Shown: positions 17,101-24,714 of the stretch, piece by piece
How positions within the stretch are numbered: the stretch's first letter is position 1
Layout of the letters: each line of letters opens with the position of its first letter
Assembly (NCBI RefSeq): GCF_014648855.1
Contig: NZ_BMRX01000027.1
Coordinates: 1-42,151 of the forward strand
Length of the DNA: 42,151 nt
From: Streptomyces parvulus
GTDB taxonomy: Bacteria > Actinomycetota > Actinomycetes > Streptomycetales > Streptomycetaceae
Reading direction: 5' to 3'
Notes under the pieces: generated by a model
Told to the model about the DNA's origin: nothing
Database searches by the model: none
What the model saw: only the letters and a program-made list of their open reading frames with translations
Position numbers and translations under genes: made by a program

Positions 17101-17987
17101 CTTCCGACCACGATGGAGGCCACATGTGTGCCGTGTCCGAAGTGGTCGCCTGTGTTGCCGCTGCCCGAGAAATCCTCGGCCTGCGCGATACGGCCGGCCA
17201 GATCGGGGTGGCGCGCGTCGACCCCCGTGTCCAGCACGGCCACCTTGACCCCTTGGCCCTCGTAACCGGCCTTCCACGCCACCGGGGCCTGGATCTGTGC
17301 CGTGCTGCGGTCCAGGAGGGCCTTCACCCTGCCGTCCAGGAGGACCCGTGGTGTCATGGCGGCGCGCGTCGCGTCCGGCGCCCCGCCGGGGTTGAGCTGC
17401 TTCCAGAACGTGCTCAGATCCTCGCCTGCAACCCGCGCCGACCGTGCGTCGATGCTCCTCAGATCGCGGGATGGGGTCGTCGGCCGGTTCAGCGCGATCA
17501 GCCGATCGGCCGTCGCCCTGGCGGACCGCGCGGCCTGCGCGCCGACCCGGGCACCCTCACGCGGCGGTACCGGACGTGAGGAGACGATCAGGGGAAGCGC
17601 GGAGCTGTGAGCCTCGTCGAGGCCGGCCGAGATCAGAGCCGTCACGTCGAACAGCCGTCGATCCAGGACACCGGCGGATATGAAGCCCTCGGCGTCCGCG
17701 GGCACCACGCTCACCGAGTCGCCGTCGCCCTCCAGCGTCTGGAACGGAACGTGCTCACGCCCCGGTCCGGGCCGGACCGACACGGCGTGACGCCCGCCGG
17801 GGAACGAGGTCAGGGTCACACGGTCGCCGGTGACCAGTCGTACGGTCGTGGAGTCCGGTCCGGAACGACCGGCGGTGGGGGCGGCCTCGGCGGTCCCGGC
17901 CGTCGAGGCCGCCCCGGCTGCCGGCACCGCACCCGCGAGAAGCGTCAATCCGGTCGATATCGCCGCCAGCATGCGACTTCTGGGCAT
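14166..17987 (-). CDS. Large secreted subtilisin-like serine peptidase (S8 family)
   Basis: A protein of about 1273 residues with a signal peptide (residues 1-26, AAISTGLTLLAGAVPAAG). A pro-region follows to about 230. The S8 catalytic domain (about 235-500) has Asp253 in AVLDTGVD, His288 in GHGTHVAS, oxyanion Asn381 in VAAGNTGPG, and Ser462 in SGTSMATPH. About 770 further residues follow. One segment near 850-940 (KLAVLRDDGSGG ... AGAKAVLLVLP) resembles a protease-associated domain, and the rest looks like beta-rich modules. ATG 17987 and GTG 17999 are both possible starts, and neither ribosome binding site is ideally spaced. The gene is monocistronic with its own promoter. It is probably an extracellular nutrient-scavenging or developmental protease. 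Confidence 0.9.
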   Translation of the reverse strand: MPRSRMLAAISTGLTLLAGAVPAAGAASTAGTAEAAPTAGRSGPDSTTVRLVTGDRVTLTSFPGGRHAVSVRPGPGREHVPFQTLEGDGDSVSVVPADAEGFISAGVLDRRLFDVTALISAGLDEAHSSALPLIVSSRPVPPREGARVGAQAARSARATADRLIALNRPTTPSRDLRSIDARSARVAGEDLSTFWKQLNPGGAPDATRAAMTPRVLLDGRVKALLDRSTAQIQAPVAWKAGYEGQGVKVAVLDTGVDARHPDLAGRIAQAEDFSGSGNTGDHFGHGTHVASIVVGSGTASGGTRRGVAPKADLLIGKVLGDDGYGSESGIIDGMEWAVDAHAKVVNMSLGADGHADGTDPMSQALNSLTASTGTLFVVAAGNTGPGETTLGTPGAADAALTVGAVDRDDSLAPFSSRGPRHGDGAVKPDVTAPGVGIVAARAEGTTLGDPVDDDYVSMSGTSMATPHVAGAAALLAQQHPAWNARQLKDALISTAATVPGTGMSGQGGGRIDLAAATGEVTATGTLALDPVTLGGARGQGPAVVRYTNTGDSTLTLSLTLKMATGSGRALADGVVAPDSTTVRIAPGATSEVRLHTDPDRAARGHYYGYLTAASADGTVLAHTTVSLLVRAPLHRLKVVYRDRDGRVVPGWLGTVFGANGFEEYTDREAGVALVEEGTYYVSGQFTDYAQDGYSEVGNVVDPEVVVTGDTTVTLNAAEATEVRFRTPRPAERYGVMSPTFYRQIDGKNLFQTTTVFGGDRFYTSPTARVSDGIFEFSLRTQMTAPRLRARASGDSPEFQPYYEAFSPAFGDRGERLPATAAGTARMPDFRRTRGKLAVLRDDGSGGYDNFALARAAESAGAKAVLLVLPDRFPAWTEWRPTGDRMALPFLRSSSADGAALLKRMAKRPVTLAFSGTVRSPYLYDVMGVWKGSIPEHPVHIVSERNTAEVRATYHRTGVSEWASEQRFAWRPYQSAAWGQWNRVVPVGRERIEYVSAGDGTQWQHAVQYRVLENSDQALQGGMHDDPHTYEPGRRASERWFGSVVRPSIPRGEHLPSVRDGNTLAIRVPEFNDSGAGHWSFAETGGFGGVDDQATALLYRDGRQIARSETGAWGDFPVAAGEAEYRLELTTKRVSDQWSFGTDTLTSWTFHSGGPDGTALLPLLQIDYDVPVGARNEVGRGREYGVGLNVRMQDGMAAPRRIALEAEASYDDGRTWHAAPTARQGHDGRFTAVIERPAGVHRDAFVTLRVSASDAEGNGVRQTVRRAWLHRGSV

Positions 17988-18086
17988 TCCTCGAAGCACC
18001 TTTCACATGCAAGCAAATGAAGCCCCCGAAGGTCGCCGACGGGAGACAGCGCCTTGCTTGGTATTTCGCGGGTCAAGTTTCACAGA

Positions 18087-18115
18087 AACGTACACCACGC
18101 GGAAATGAGTCTCAA
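18087..18115 (-). promoter_or_regulatory. Candidate promoter of the S8 peptidase gene
   Basis: On the minus strand TTGAGA (18115-18110) and TACGTT (18092-18087) are separated by 17 nt. The predicted start near 18080 would give a leader of about 90 nt. This matches the Streptomyces housekeeping pattern (TTGACN and TANNNT) moderately well. Confidence 0.4.
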
Positions 18116-18170
18116 GGAAGTGTTTTTGACGAAGCGTCAGCTCTGTGCTCCGGCGCACCGGGATCGTTGG

Positions 18171-18923
18171 TCAGGCGGTTTCCCGCGCCGGACGTGCGTG
18201 GGTGTGACGTCGCGTCGGGGGCTCTTCCCGCCGTATCCCGGCGAGCAGCGCGGTGACGGCGGCCATGATGTCCTCGGTGGCACCCCTGAGCACGTCGGGT
18301 GTGAGGGGCAGCCCCGCGTATCGACTGAGGTCGACGGGGGCTCCGGCCACCACGTGCACGGTCTGCCGGGGAGCGAGCCACACCCGTCGGTCCCCGCGAC
18401 CGCCGCGCGCGTAGGGACGCACGATGCGCTGGGCGCCCCACTGGGCGACGGGGATGACGGGCGCCCCCGTCGTCAGGGCGATCCGGGCGGCGCCGGTCTT
18501 GCCCGCCATCGGCCACATCCCGGGGTCGCGCGTGATGGTGCCCTCCGGATAGATCGCCACGCACTCACCGGCGCGGACGGCGTCGACAGCGGAGCGGAGC
18601 GCGCTCACGGCGTCCGCAGTCCCGCGGTGAACCGGGATCTGACCGGTCCGGCGCAGCATCGCGCCAACGAAGGGGACGTCGAACAGGGAGGCCTTGGCGA
18701 GCATCCTGGGCGGGCGGCCGCTGCTGTACTGGAAGTGCCCGAAGGTGAGGGGATCGAAGGGCGAGATGTGGTTGGCGACCGTGAGGAAGCCGCCCTCGGC
18801 TGGCATGTGCTCGTGCCCGCGCCACCGGCGTTCGACGAGGAGGAACAGGACCGGCCGCACCAAGCCGGCCGCCAGTCGGTACCAGAAGCCGTAGGGGTTG
18901 TGTGTCCTGCCGGGCACCGGCAT
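18171..18923 (-). CDS. 1-acyl-sn-glycerol-3-phosphate acyltransferase family protein
   Basis: A membrane-associated protein of about 250 residues of the PlsC family, which transfers an acyl group to lysophosphatidate or related lipids. The catalytic HX4D motif is NHISPFD (His52, Asp57), and the glycerol-phosphate-binding YPEGTITRD has Glu127. One hydrophobic segment (LVRPVLFLLVE, residues 21-31) precedes the domain. At the start, AGGAGG directly abuts ATG 18923 but lies 6 nt from GTG 18917, so the true start may be the GTG two codons later. It stands alone, divergent from the metallo-beta-lactamase-fold gene. Phospholipid synthesis or tailoring of another lipid is possible. Confidence 0.88.
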   Translation of the reverse strand: MPVPGRTHNPYGFWYRLAAGLVRPVLFLLVERRWRGHEHMPAEGGFLTVANHISPFDPLTFGHFQYSSGRPPRMLAKASLFDVPFVGAMLRRTGQIPVHRGTADAVSALRSAVDAVRAGECVAIYPEGTITRDPGMWPMAGKTGAARIALTTGAPVIPVAQWGAQRIVRPYARGGRGDRRVWLAPRQTVHVVAGAPVDLSRYAGLPLTPDVLRGATEDIMAAVTALLAGIRREEPPTRRHTHARPARETA

Positions 18924-19412
18924 CCTCCTGTTCTCGCGCGACGTGGCCGCTCCTGACCCTCGCCGTTCCCTCCCACGGCCCACAACGGTTGCGCGTTCGC
19001 GCAGGTGGTGCGCTTCGAGCGGGCTGCGCACCCTCCAGGCGCGCGAAGGCGCAGGAGGGCGGGCTGTCGAGCCCTTGGGGCCCTTAGCCGGGACGAGATC
19101 CGTCCCGCGTCCACATGGCCGTGCACTTTTGATTGACCAGACAATATATTAGGGGTGACCAGGTGCGGTAGTGGAGACGATCGATGACGGAAACGGAGTG
19201 CGCCGCCCGTCGCGGGCCGCCGGTGACCGCTTCAGTGGGAGCCACAGCGAAGATACGTGTCGCATCCGCAGCCGGGTGAGCGTGAACTTCGCCGGCCCGC
19301 CGCACGTGTCTCCCGTGGCACCCGGTCGTCGAACACGCGCCCACGCGTGTTCATGACCGTGCCGTGAACGACTGCGCCCGCAGCTGCGAGGACGACGGGG
19401 AAGACAGAGGGA
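18924..19412. other. Divergent intergenic region
   Basis: No gene is visible in this 489-nt stretch. It holds small hairpins: GGGACG/CGTCCC at 19091-19107 with a 5-nt loop, and GGGCT/AGCCC just before it. An AT-rich promoter-like segment lies at 19120-19155. The leader of the plus-strand gene could therefore be about 250 nt. Confidence 0.4.
19122..19150 (+). promoter_or_regulatory. Promoter-like segment with a relaxed TTG-N6-CAA element
   Basis: TATATT (19145-19150) is a good -10 box, with TGCACT 17 nt upstream as a weak -35. Between them TTGATTGAC is identical to the sequence at 8721-8729, and TTG-ACCAGA-CAA (19133-19144) has the same spacing as the five TACTTG-N6-CAA elements. It may belong to the same regulon or be an unrelated TetR-type site. 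Confidence 0.4.
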
Positions 19413-20203
19413 ATGCGTCAGGTTCTACGAGAGGATGCCGTCGTCCGCGTCGCTGACGACGTCTTCCAGGTCTCCGGCAGCAACACGAATTGGGTGATCG
19501 TCAAAGAAGGTGACGACTGCACGCTGATCGACACCAGGTACCCGGGCGACCACGACACCCTGCTGGCGTCGTTGGACGCCGTCGGCCTGCACCCGCGCTC
19601 CGCGGCCTGCACCCGCGCTCCGTGACCGCCTTGCTGGTCACCCACGCGCACAACGACCACATCGGTTCGGCCGAGCGCCTGCGCTCGGGGTACGACGTGC
19701 CCGTACTGATGCACCACGAGGAGGTCCCCCACGCCCGCCGTGACTACCTCGACCAGGTCTCCGTCGGCCAAGTCCTGGGACGGGCATGGCGTCCGGGCGT
19801 GATCCCGTGGGCCGTGCACGCCCTGCGCGCCGGTGGCACGGCGCACGTACCCGTGCGCCGTCCGCAGGCCTTCCCCGCCACGGACACGCTGGATCTGCCC
19901 GGCGGGCCGGTCCCCCTGCACACCCCGGGCCACACGGCGGGACACTGCGCGTACCACCTGCCGCGCAGCGGGATCCTGGTAAGCGGGGACGCGTTGGTCA
20001 CGGCTCACCCCACCTCCCGCCTCCCCGGACCGCAGCTGTTGCCCGGAATGTTCCACACGGACCGAACCGATGCCCTCGAAGCCCTCGACGTTCTGGAGTA
20101 CGTGGACGCGGATGTGATCGCTCCGGGTCACGGCCCCGTCCTGCGGGGTTCCCCCGGGAGAGCCGTCGCCCTGGCCCGGGCCCGAGCAGGCTCACGTCCG
20201 TAG
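19413..20203 (+). pseudogene. Metallo-beta-lactamase-fold hydrolase gene, frameshifted by a 20-bp tandem duplication
   Basis: The first frame (19413-19625) gives MRQVLREDAVVRVADDVFQV through LDAVGLHPRS, then shifts. The second (to 20203) begins VTALLVTHAHNDHIGSAERL. An exact 20-bp duplication at 19583-19622 causes the shift. Removing one copy restores a 256-residue protein reading HPRSVTALLVTHAHNDH. The fold's metal ligands are all present: HAHNDH, GHTAGH, SGDAL, and APGHGP near the end. The intact family hydrolyses thioesters, lactones or similar substrates. Unless the duplication is an assembly error, the product is truncated. Convergent with the ThuA/lectin gene. Confidence 0.75.
19583..19622. 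repeat. Exact 20-bp tandem duplication
   Basis: CGGCCTGCACCCGCGCTCCG occurs at 19583-19602 and again, directly adjoining, at 19603-19622. The unit is not a multiple of three, so it breaks the reading frame of the metallo-hydrolase gene. Confidence 0.95.
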
Positions 20204-20224
20204 GAAAGCCGTCCGTAGGACAGC
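20195..20224. repeat. 15-bp tandem repeat across the metallo-hydrolase stop codon
   Basis: CGTCCGTAGGAAAGC (20195-20209) is followed by CGTCCGTAGGACAGC (20210-20224), 14 of 15 identical. The TAG in the first unit is the gene's stop codon. It is a second short tandem duplication in the same gene. Confidence 0.9.
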
Positions 20225-20254
20225 CTCGGCGGTCCGGACGCGAGCCCAGCCCGC

Positions 20255-21487
20255 TCAGGAGGGCAGGGTCCACCTCTGGTTGGCACCGTCGCCGCACGAC
20301 CAGATCTGCAATCGCGTACCGTTGGCCGAGCTCGGCCCCGTGGCGTCGAGACACTTTCCCGACTGGGGATTGACCACCGTACCGTCGGCCTGCCGCCGCC
20401 AGGTCTGGGACCCGGACCCATTGCAGTCGTACAGTTGGACCTTCGTGCCGTTGGCGGTGCCGGCCGCAGTCACGTCCATGCACTTGCCGAGCGCCGAGAG
20501 CGTATCGGTGCCGACTGTCCACTTCTGCGCGGCGGTGCCGTTGCAGTCGTACAGCTGCACCGGCGTGCCGTTCGCGGAGGCGCCGCCCGCGACGTCCACG
20601 CACTTCCCGCCGTACCCGCGGATCGGCCCCGACGACGGGGTGACCGGGCCCGACCGGCCGGCCGCCCACGCGATCTCCTGCAGCAGGAGCCTGTTCTGCT
20701 CCGCACTCGCGAACGTCGACGACAGCGCGGTGTCCGTCGCGTAGTCCATCGCGTTGTGCCCGAAGTTGTTGTAGACCATCCGGTACGAGCGGTGGGACCA
20801 CACGATCGGATAGTCACCGCTGTACCACGTCTGGTTGGGATCCGTGCCGATCGGGAAGGTGGACGGTGCCATCGAGGCCAGAACGTCGATGTCGGGGTTG
20901 AGCCGCAGGTCCCTCTGCCAGCTGTACCACTCGCTGACGGACGAGGTGAGGGTGGCCGGGAGCCCGGCGGTGGCCGCATGGCCCGCGTCGTCGATCCGCA
21001 GGGTCTCGGACGTCGGACCCCAGGTGTTGCTCCGGAACGTGCCGGTTCCCAGAAACGTGTCGTGGTACCAGGGCCAGTCACTCGTGTCGGTGTTGAAAGC
21101 CGCGACGTGGAACCCGACGAATCCGCCGCCGCCCGCCATGTACGCCTGGAACGCGGACTGCTGCGACGGCGTGTGCGGATAGTCGTCCAGGAACATGACG
21201 ACCTGGTATTCGGCGAGCGTGGCCGTGTTGAGCCTGCTCCAGTCGGTGGTCGGGGTGTAGGTGAATCCGTTCTGGGCGCCGGCTTGCGCGAACCAGGCGT
21301 TGGCCTCGCGGTCGAAGCTGATGTGTGCGGCGTCGTAGGTGCCGTTGTAGAAGGCGATCACCTTGAAGGGGGCCGCGTCGGGTGCCGCCCGGGCAACTGT
21401 CCCTTGGAGGCCGGCCACCACGGCGAGGACGGCGAGCAGTCTGACCAGACTGCCGAGGCGGGTTGTTCTCGTACGGGAGCCGACCAT
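20255..21487 (-). CDS. Secreted ThuA-domain protein with C-terminal ricin-type lectin domain
   Basis: A 410-residue protein. The signal peptide covers residues 1-35 (LVRLLAVLAVVAGLQG, cleavage near ARAAPDA). Residues about 41-275 are a ThuA-like, glutamine-amidotransferase-like fold (KVIAFYNGTYDAAH, VVMFLDDYP, GGGGFVGFHVAAF, VYNNFGHNAMDY). Residues about 285-410 are a three-lobed beta-trefoil: each lobe has GKCxD and a QxW ending (QKW, QTW, QRW), which suggests polysaccharide binding. AGGAAGG lies 7 nt before ATG 21487. An in-frame extension to 21733 has no support. Such proteins are probably extracellular carbohydrate-active, though catalysis by the ThuA domain is unproven. A strong palindrome lies about 80 nt upstream. 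Confidence 0.88.
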   Translation of the reverse strand: MVGSRTRTTRLGSLVRLLAVLAVVAGLQGTVARAAPDAAPFKVIAFYNGTYDAAHISFDREANAWFAQAGAQNGFTYTPTTDWSRLNTATLAEYQVVMFLDDYPHTPSQQSAFQAYMAGGGGFVGFHVAAFNTDTSDWPWYHDTFLGTGTFRSNTWGPTSETLRIDDAGHAATAGLPATLTSSVSEWYSWQRDLRLNPDIDVLASMAPSTFPIGTDPNQTWYSGDYPIVWSHRSYRMVYNNFGHNAMDYATDTALSSTFASAEQNRLLLQEIAWAAGRSGPVTPSSGPIRGYGGKCVDVAGGASANGTPVQLYDCNGTAAQKWTVGTDTLSALGKCMDVTAAGTANGTKVQLYDCNGSGSQTWRRQADGTVVNPQSGKCLDATGPSSANGTRLQIWSCGDGANQRWTLPS

Positions 21488-21564
21488 GGCGGGGCCTTCC
21501 TCGTGCGCGACCGTGGGGGATGTGCCGTCACAGACGCATTCAAGGATGTGGAGCGTGTTCATGT

Positions 21565-21592
21565 CAACAGATAGGTCCGGACCAATCTGCTG
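21565..21592. promoter_or_regulatory. 28-bp imperfect palindrome upstream of the ThuA/lectin gene
   Basis: The exact core GGTCCGGACC (21574-21583) is flanked by CAGAT and ATCTG at equal distances, and symmetry continues to the ends with three mismatched pairs in all. The core resembles GntR/HutC-type operators such as the DasR-responsive element of Streptomyces (GGTC-TA-GACC). Amino-sugar or other carbohydrate control of this gene is a reasonable hypothesis. Confidence 0.6.
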
Positions 21593-21641
21593 ATGACGCC
21601 CCGCGCACCCCGCGCCCGGCCCCCCGGGCCGGGGAGCCGCC

Positions 21642-22085
21642 TCAGCCGGCGCGCTCCTCCCCCTCCGGCGCCGTGGCGGTGAGTCCGAGCTGTCGGAGCA
21701 TCCCCAGCTCGTCGCTGCTGCCCCAGCGCTCAACCAGCATGCCTGCGTCGTCGAATCGGCTGATCTGCATCCCTCGGTACGACGCCCTCCTCCCCGTCGG
21801 CGGATGCCCCATCAACTGCCCCCGGTGTGTTCCGCTGATGGTGTAGGCGAAGGCCAACTCGTCTTCCGTCGCCAGGAGATGCTCCACTTCGACCTGCAGG
21901 TCGGGGAACGCCGCCCTCAGTTCGGTGAACGTCGCCTTGTATCCCGCGGCCCCGTCGCCCTGGTGCGGCCCGGGATCGTGGTCGATCGATCCGGGGGCGA
22001 CGACCTTGTCCAAGGCGTCGAGATCGCCCTCCATGACGGCCTGGGCGAATGCCGTCTGAGCATCGATGTTCTTCTGTCGGGACAT
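21642..22085 (-). CDS. SnoaL-like ester cyclase family protein
   Basis: A 147-residue cytosolic NTF2-fold protein. The sequence follows the SnoaL pattern: start helix (NIDAQTAFAQAVMEGDLDAL), VVAPGSIDHDPGP with the typical His-Asp, FTELRAAFPDLQVEVEHLLA, and FAYTISGTHRGQLMG, then GMQISRFDDAGMLVERWGSSD. AGGAG lies 5 nt before ATG 22085. The gene is upstream of the ThuA/lectin gene on the same strand but separated by a promoter palindrome, so it is probably a separate unit. The function is unknown. Polyketide ring closure is the namesake activity, but no such pathway is visible here. Confidence 0.78.
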   Translation of the reverse strand: MSRQKNIDAQTAFAQAVMEGDLDALDKVVAPGSIDHDPGPHQGDGAAGYKATFTELRAAFPDLQVEVEHLLATEDELAFAYTISGTHRGQLMGHPPTGRRASYRGMQISRFDDAGMLVERWGSSDELGMLRQLGLTATAPEGEERAG

Positions 22086-22250
22086 ATGCGCTCCTGGAGA
22101 CGCCGCGGCTTCGCCGGACCCCGCGGAACGGTTTGGCTGGAGGCCCAGCACCCGAGATTCCAGTGTCCTCCGGGCTCCACGTGACGGCATCCTGAGTCAG
22201 AGGCGGGTCCAAGCGGGCCGGGCCATGTGTCCGCACCCGGGCGCGGCCGC

Positions 22251-23150
22251 TCAGGACAGGTGCCTCCCGAACCATTCGGTTGCCGCGGCGCTGGCGGCGC
22301 CGAACTCTTCGAGATAGGGCGAGAAGTGTCCGCCCCGGATCAGTTCGAGTCGTTTGGGTTCGAGGGCACGCTCGTAGGCGGCGAGTGCCATGTCGGTCGG
22401 GGTCATGGTGTCGTGTGTGCCCACGATCATCAGCAGGGGCGTCGGGGAGACCGTGTCGATGTACACCCCGGGCTCGTACATGCGGCTGTTGCGACTCGAC
22501 CGCAGCGTCAGCCTGTTCTCCCACTCGACGTCCGAGTCATACGGCCGCAGGTAGAAGTCGACGACTTCGGGATCACGGTAGAGGGCGGGGACGCCGGGGT
22601 CCTTGCTGACGAGGGCGACCGTCGCCGGCGCACTTCCCCGCAGCTGAGCACGCTCGTCCTCGTCGTAGCGCCGGTCGATCGCCGCCTGGTGCTCCGGGAG
22701 GGCGCGGCGCTGTCCGATCCGCAGGCCGCTGATCATGGGCACCTGCGCCACCACCGCTCGCAGCCGGCGGTCCGTCGCGCCGAGGACCAGGGCGTGACCG
22801 CCGGCGAAGCTGGTGCCCCACAGTCCGATGCGCCGCTCGTCGACTTCGGGACGCGACTCCAGATAGGAGATGGCCCGGCGCCAGTCGGCGATCTGCTGCC
22901 ACGGATGCACATCGTGTCGCGGTGTCCCGCTGCTGGACCCGAAGGTCCGGTGATCGTGGGCCAGCACGACGTAGCCCGCTTCGGCGAAGGCCCTGGCGAA
23001 GGGTTCGAGCCCCTGGTCCTTGATCCCGCCCAGTTCGATGGTCATGGTGACGGCCGGCAACGGCCCCTCGGCACCCTCGGGGACGAACAACCATCCCCCG
23101 AGGGTCGCGCCCTCGGCTGGTATCTCCACGTCACTGCGCGTGAACGTCAC
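22251..23150 (-). CDS. Alpha/beta hydrolase (dienelactone hydrolase/acetyl-xylan-esterase-like)
   Basis: A 299-residue cytosolic protein. The nucleophile elbow is GTSFAGG, with probable Asp in VGTHDTMTP and His in GGHFSP. The N-terminus (FTRSDVEIPAEGATLGGWLFVP) and AHDHRTFGSSSG place it among the peptidase-S9/dienelactone-type hydrolases often annotated as X-Pro dipeptidyl-peptidase-like. GTG 23150 has GGGAG 5 nt upstream and removes a Pro/Arg-rich extension, so it is preferred. It lies 129 nt downstream of the enoyl-CoA hydratase gene on the same strand and may be co-transcribed with it under HxlR control. The substrate is unknown. Confidence 0.82.
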   Translation of the reverse strand: MTFTRSDVEIPAEGATLGGWLFVPEGAEGPLPAVTMTIELGGIKDQGLEPFARAFAEAGYVVLAHDHRTFGSSSGTPRHDVHPWQQIADWRRAISYLESRPEVDERRIGLWGTSFAGGHALVLGATDRRLRAVVAQVPMISGLRIGQRRALPEHQAAIDRRYDEDERAQLRGSAPATVALVSKDPGVPALYRDPEVVDFYLRPYDSDVEWENRLTLRSSRNSRMYEPGVYIDTVSPTPLLMIVGTHDTMTPTDMALAAYERALEPKRLELIRGGHFSPYLEEFGAASAAATEWFGRHLS

Positions 23151-23279
23151 GCCGTCTCCCTGTCTCCGGGTCAGCCAGTACGCACCGGGGGGCCCGGGCA
23201 CTGCCGGGGACGGTCGCCGCAGGCCCCCGCGGGCAGCGACCGCGATCACGGCCGGAGCCGTCCTCCGGCCGCCCGCGGT

Positions 23280-24098
23280 TCACTCCGCCAGACGACGGCC
23301 GAGTTCGAGTTCGACCCCGTCGGGGCGCTGCAGGCCACGCTCGAAGAGCGAACGAACGCGGTGGGCGTTCTCGGGGCGTCCGGAGGTCTGGAAGAAGGCC
23401 TGCAGACTCGCACCGTAGGACTCTGCCGTCGGCAGGGACTCGACGTCCACCAGGGACTTGATCCGGGCGACGGCCACCTTGTCGAAGCCCGCGACGCGCC
23501 TGGCGAAGCCGTCCACGAACCGTTCCAGCTCGCCGTCGGCCACCACGCGGTTCACATAGCCGTACGCCGCGGCGAGGTCGGCGGGGAAGTCGTCGGCGCC
23601 GAGAAGGATCTCCAGGGCGCGTCCCCGGCCGACGACGCGGGGGAGGCGGCCGGTGGGATTGCCGCCGGGGACAGACCCGACGCCCACCTCGAACTGCCCG
23701 AGGACGGCACCCGGTCCGGCGAAGCGGATGTCGGTGGCCAGCACGAATTCGCTGCCGGCACCGCGCGCACGTCCGTTGATCTCGGAGATCGTGGCGGCGG
23801 GCACCTTCGCGAGCCGGTACAGGTTGTCGGCGAACGGGTGGAGGCCGGAGGGCGCGGGCGGCATCGCGGCGACGCGGGAGCGGTCGGACTGCATGTCCCA
23901 GTGCGCCATGAAGAAGTCCGGGTTGGCGCTGCGGAATACGACGGCCGTCAGGTCGGGCGCCTGCTCGATGCGGGTGACCAGCGCGGCGAGCTGCTCGACG
24001 GTGTCGGGGTCGATCAGGTTGATCTCCCCGTTCGAGAAGGTCACCCGCCAGTAGGAGGAGCTGATCTCCTCGACCGAGAACTGGTCATGGGCACTCAT
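23280..24098 (-). CDS. Enoyl-CoA hydratase/isomerase family protein
   Basis: A 272-residue crotonase-fold protein. Both catalytic Glu positions of true hydratases are occupied: Glu117 in GAGSEFVLATD and Glu137 in GQFEVGVGSVPGG. The first oxyanion-hole region is replaced by FFMAHWDM rather than the usual A-G-A-D, so activity on a non-standard substrate is possible. AGGAG lies 6 nt before ATG 24098. It is divergent from an HxlR regulator, with a perfect TTTCCAA/TTGGAAA inverted repeat between them, so the gene is probably under HxlR control. An alpha/beta hydrolase follows on the same strand. Confidence 0.85.
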   Translation of the reverse strand: MSAHDQFSVEEISSSYWRVTFSNGEINLIDPDTVEQLAALVTRIEQAPDLTAVVFRSANPDFFMAHWDMQSDRSRVAAMPPAPSGLHPFADNLYRLAKVPAATISEINGRARGAGSEFVLATDIRFAGPGAVLGQFEVGVGSVPGGNPTGRLPRVVGRGRALEILLGADDFPADLAAAYGYVNRVVADGELERFVDGFARRVAGFDKVAVARIKSLVDVESLPTAESYGASLQAFFQTSGRPENAHRVRSLFERGLQRPDGVELELGRRLAE

Positions 24099-24175
24099 GT
24101 GGATCTCCTGGTGATCGAGCGGGCCTGGTGCGCCGCGAAAGGTTTGGTCGGCGGACCGACACCGCTGGGACCTGA

Positions 24176-24202
24176 TTTCCAATCTAGCACCTGGGTTGGA
24201 AA
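24176..24202. promoter_or_regulatory. Candidate HxlR operator
   Basis: TTTCCAA (24176-24182) and TTGGAAA (24196-24202) are exact inverted repeats separated by 13 nt, midway between the divergent hydratase and HxlR starts. A shorter GTCGG/CCGAC repeat lies at 24147-24160. Confidence 0.65.
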
Positions 24203-24228
24203 CCAAGTCTCAGAGGTAGGATGGCAGC

Positions 24229-24714
24229 ATGTCGACGAAGAGCCACGTATCAGCCACGGGGGACACACGTTGCTCCATCGGCCGCGCCCTGGAGATAGTC
24301 GGCGACCGCTGGAACCTGCTGATACTGCGCGAGGCTCTGAACGGAGAAACCCGCTTCTCCGAGTTCAAGGCCCGGCTCCAGGTGGCGAGCGACGTCCTGA
24401 CCCAGCGACTCACCGCCCTAGTGGAGGGCGGGGTGCTGGAGAAGCGGCCCTACCGCGAGGCAGGGGCCAGATCCCGTATGGCCTATCACTTGACCGCGTC
24501 GGGACGGGATCTCGTCGTGGTCTTCGGCGCCCTGCAGCAGTGGGGTGACCACCACTGCCCGCATCCCGACGGCCCGCTCGTGCGCCGGGGCAGCCGGACC
24601 AGTGGAGGTGCCCTGCGCGTCGCCTTCGTCGACGACGGCGGTACGGAAACGCCGCTCGAGGACGTCGATCTCGGCGCCCCCGCCGGAGCCGACGCCACCC
24701 GGCCCGTGGGCTGA
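24229..24714 (+). CDS. HxlR-family transcriptional regulator
   Basis: A 161-residue winged-helix protein. Cys15 in TRCSIGRALEIVGDRW is the near-invariant Cys of HxlR proteins, which in several members senses aldehydes, quinones or disulfide stress. RFSEFKARLQVASDVLTQRLTAL is the recognition region, followed by VLEKRPYREAGARSRMAYHLT (wing). The tail after about residue 105 has two His-Cys-His residues (HHCPHP) and a short beta-like extension. ATG 24229 has AGGA 7 nt upstream. It is divergent from the enoyl-CoA hydratase gene and probably controls both itself and that gene. Confidence 0.88.
   Translation: MSTKSHVSATGDTRCSIGRALEIVGDRWNLLILREALNGETRFSEFKARLQVASDVLTQRLTALVEGGVLEKRPYREAGARSRMAYHLTASGRDLVVVFGALQQWGDHHCPHPDGPLVRRGSRTSGGALRVAFVDDGGTETPLEDVDLGAPAGADATRPVG

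Noticed and set aside
15463..17579. Long open frames on both strands within the S8 peptidase gene (604 and 497 residues)
   Set aside because: They are overlap artefacts of high third-position GC. The peptidase frame has a signal peptide and a complete catalytic triad.
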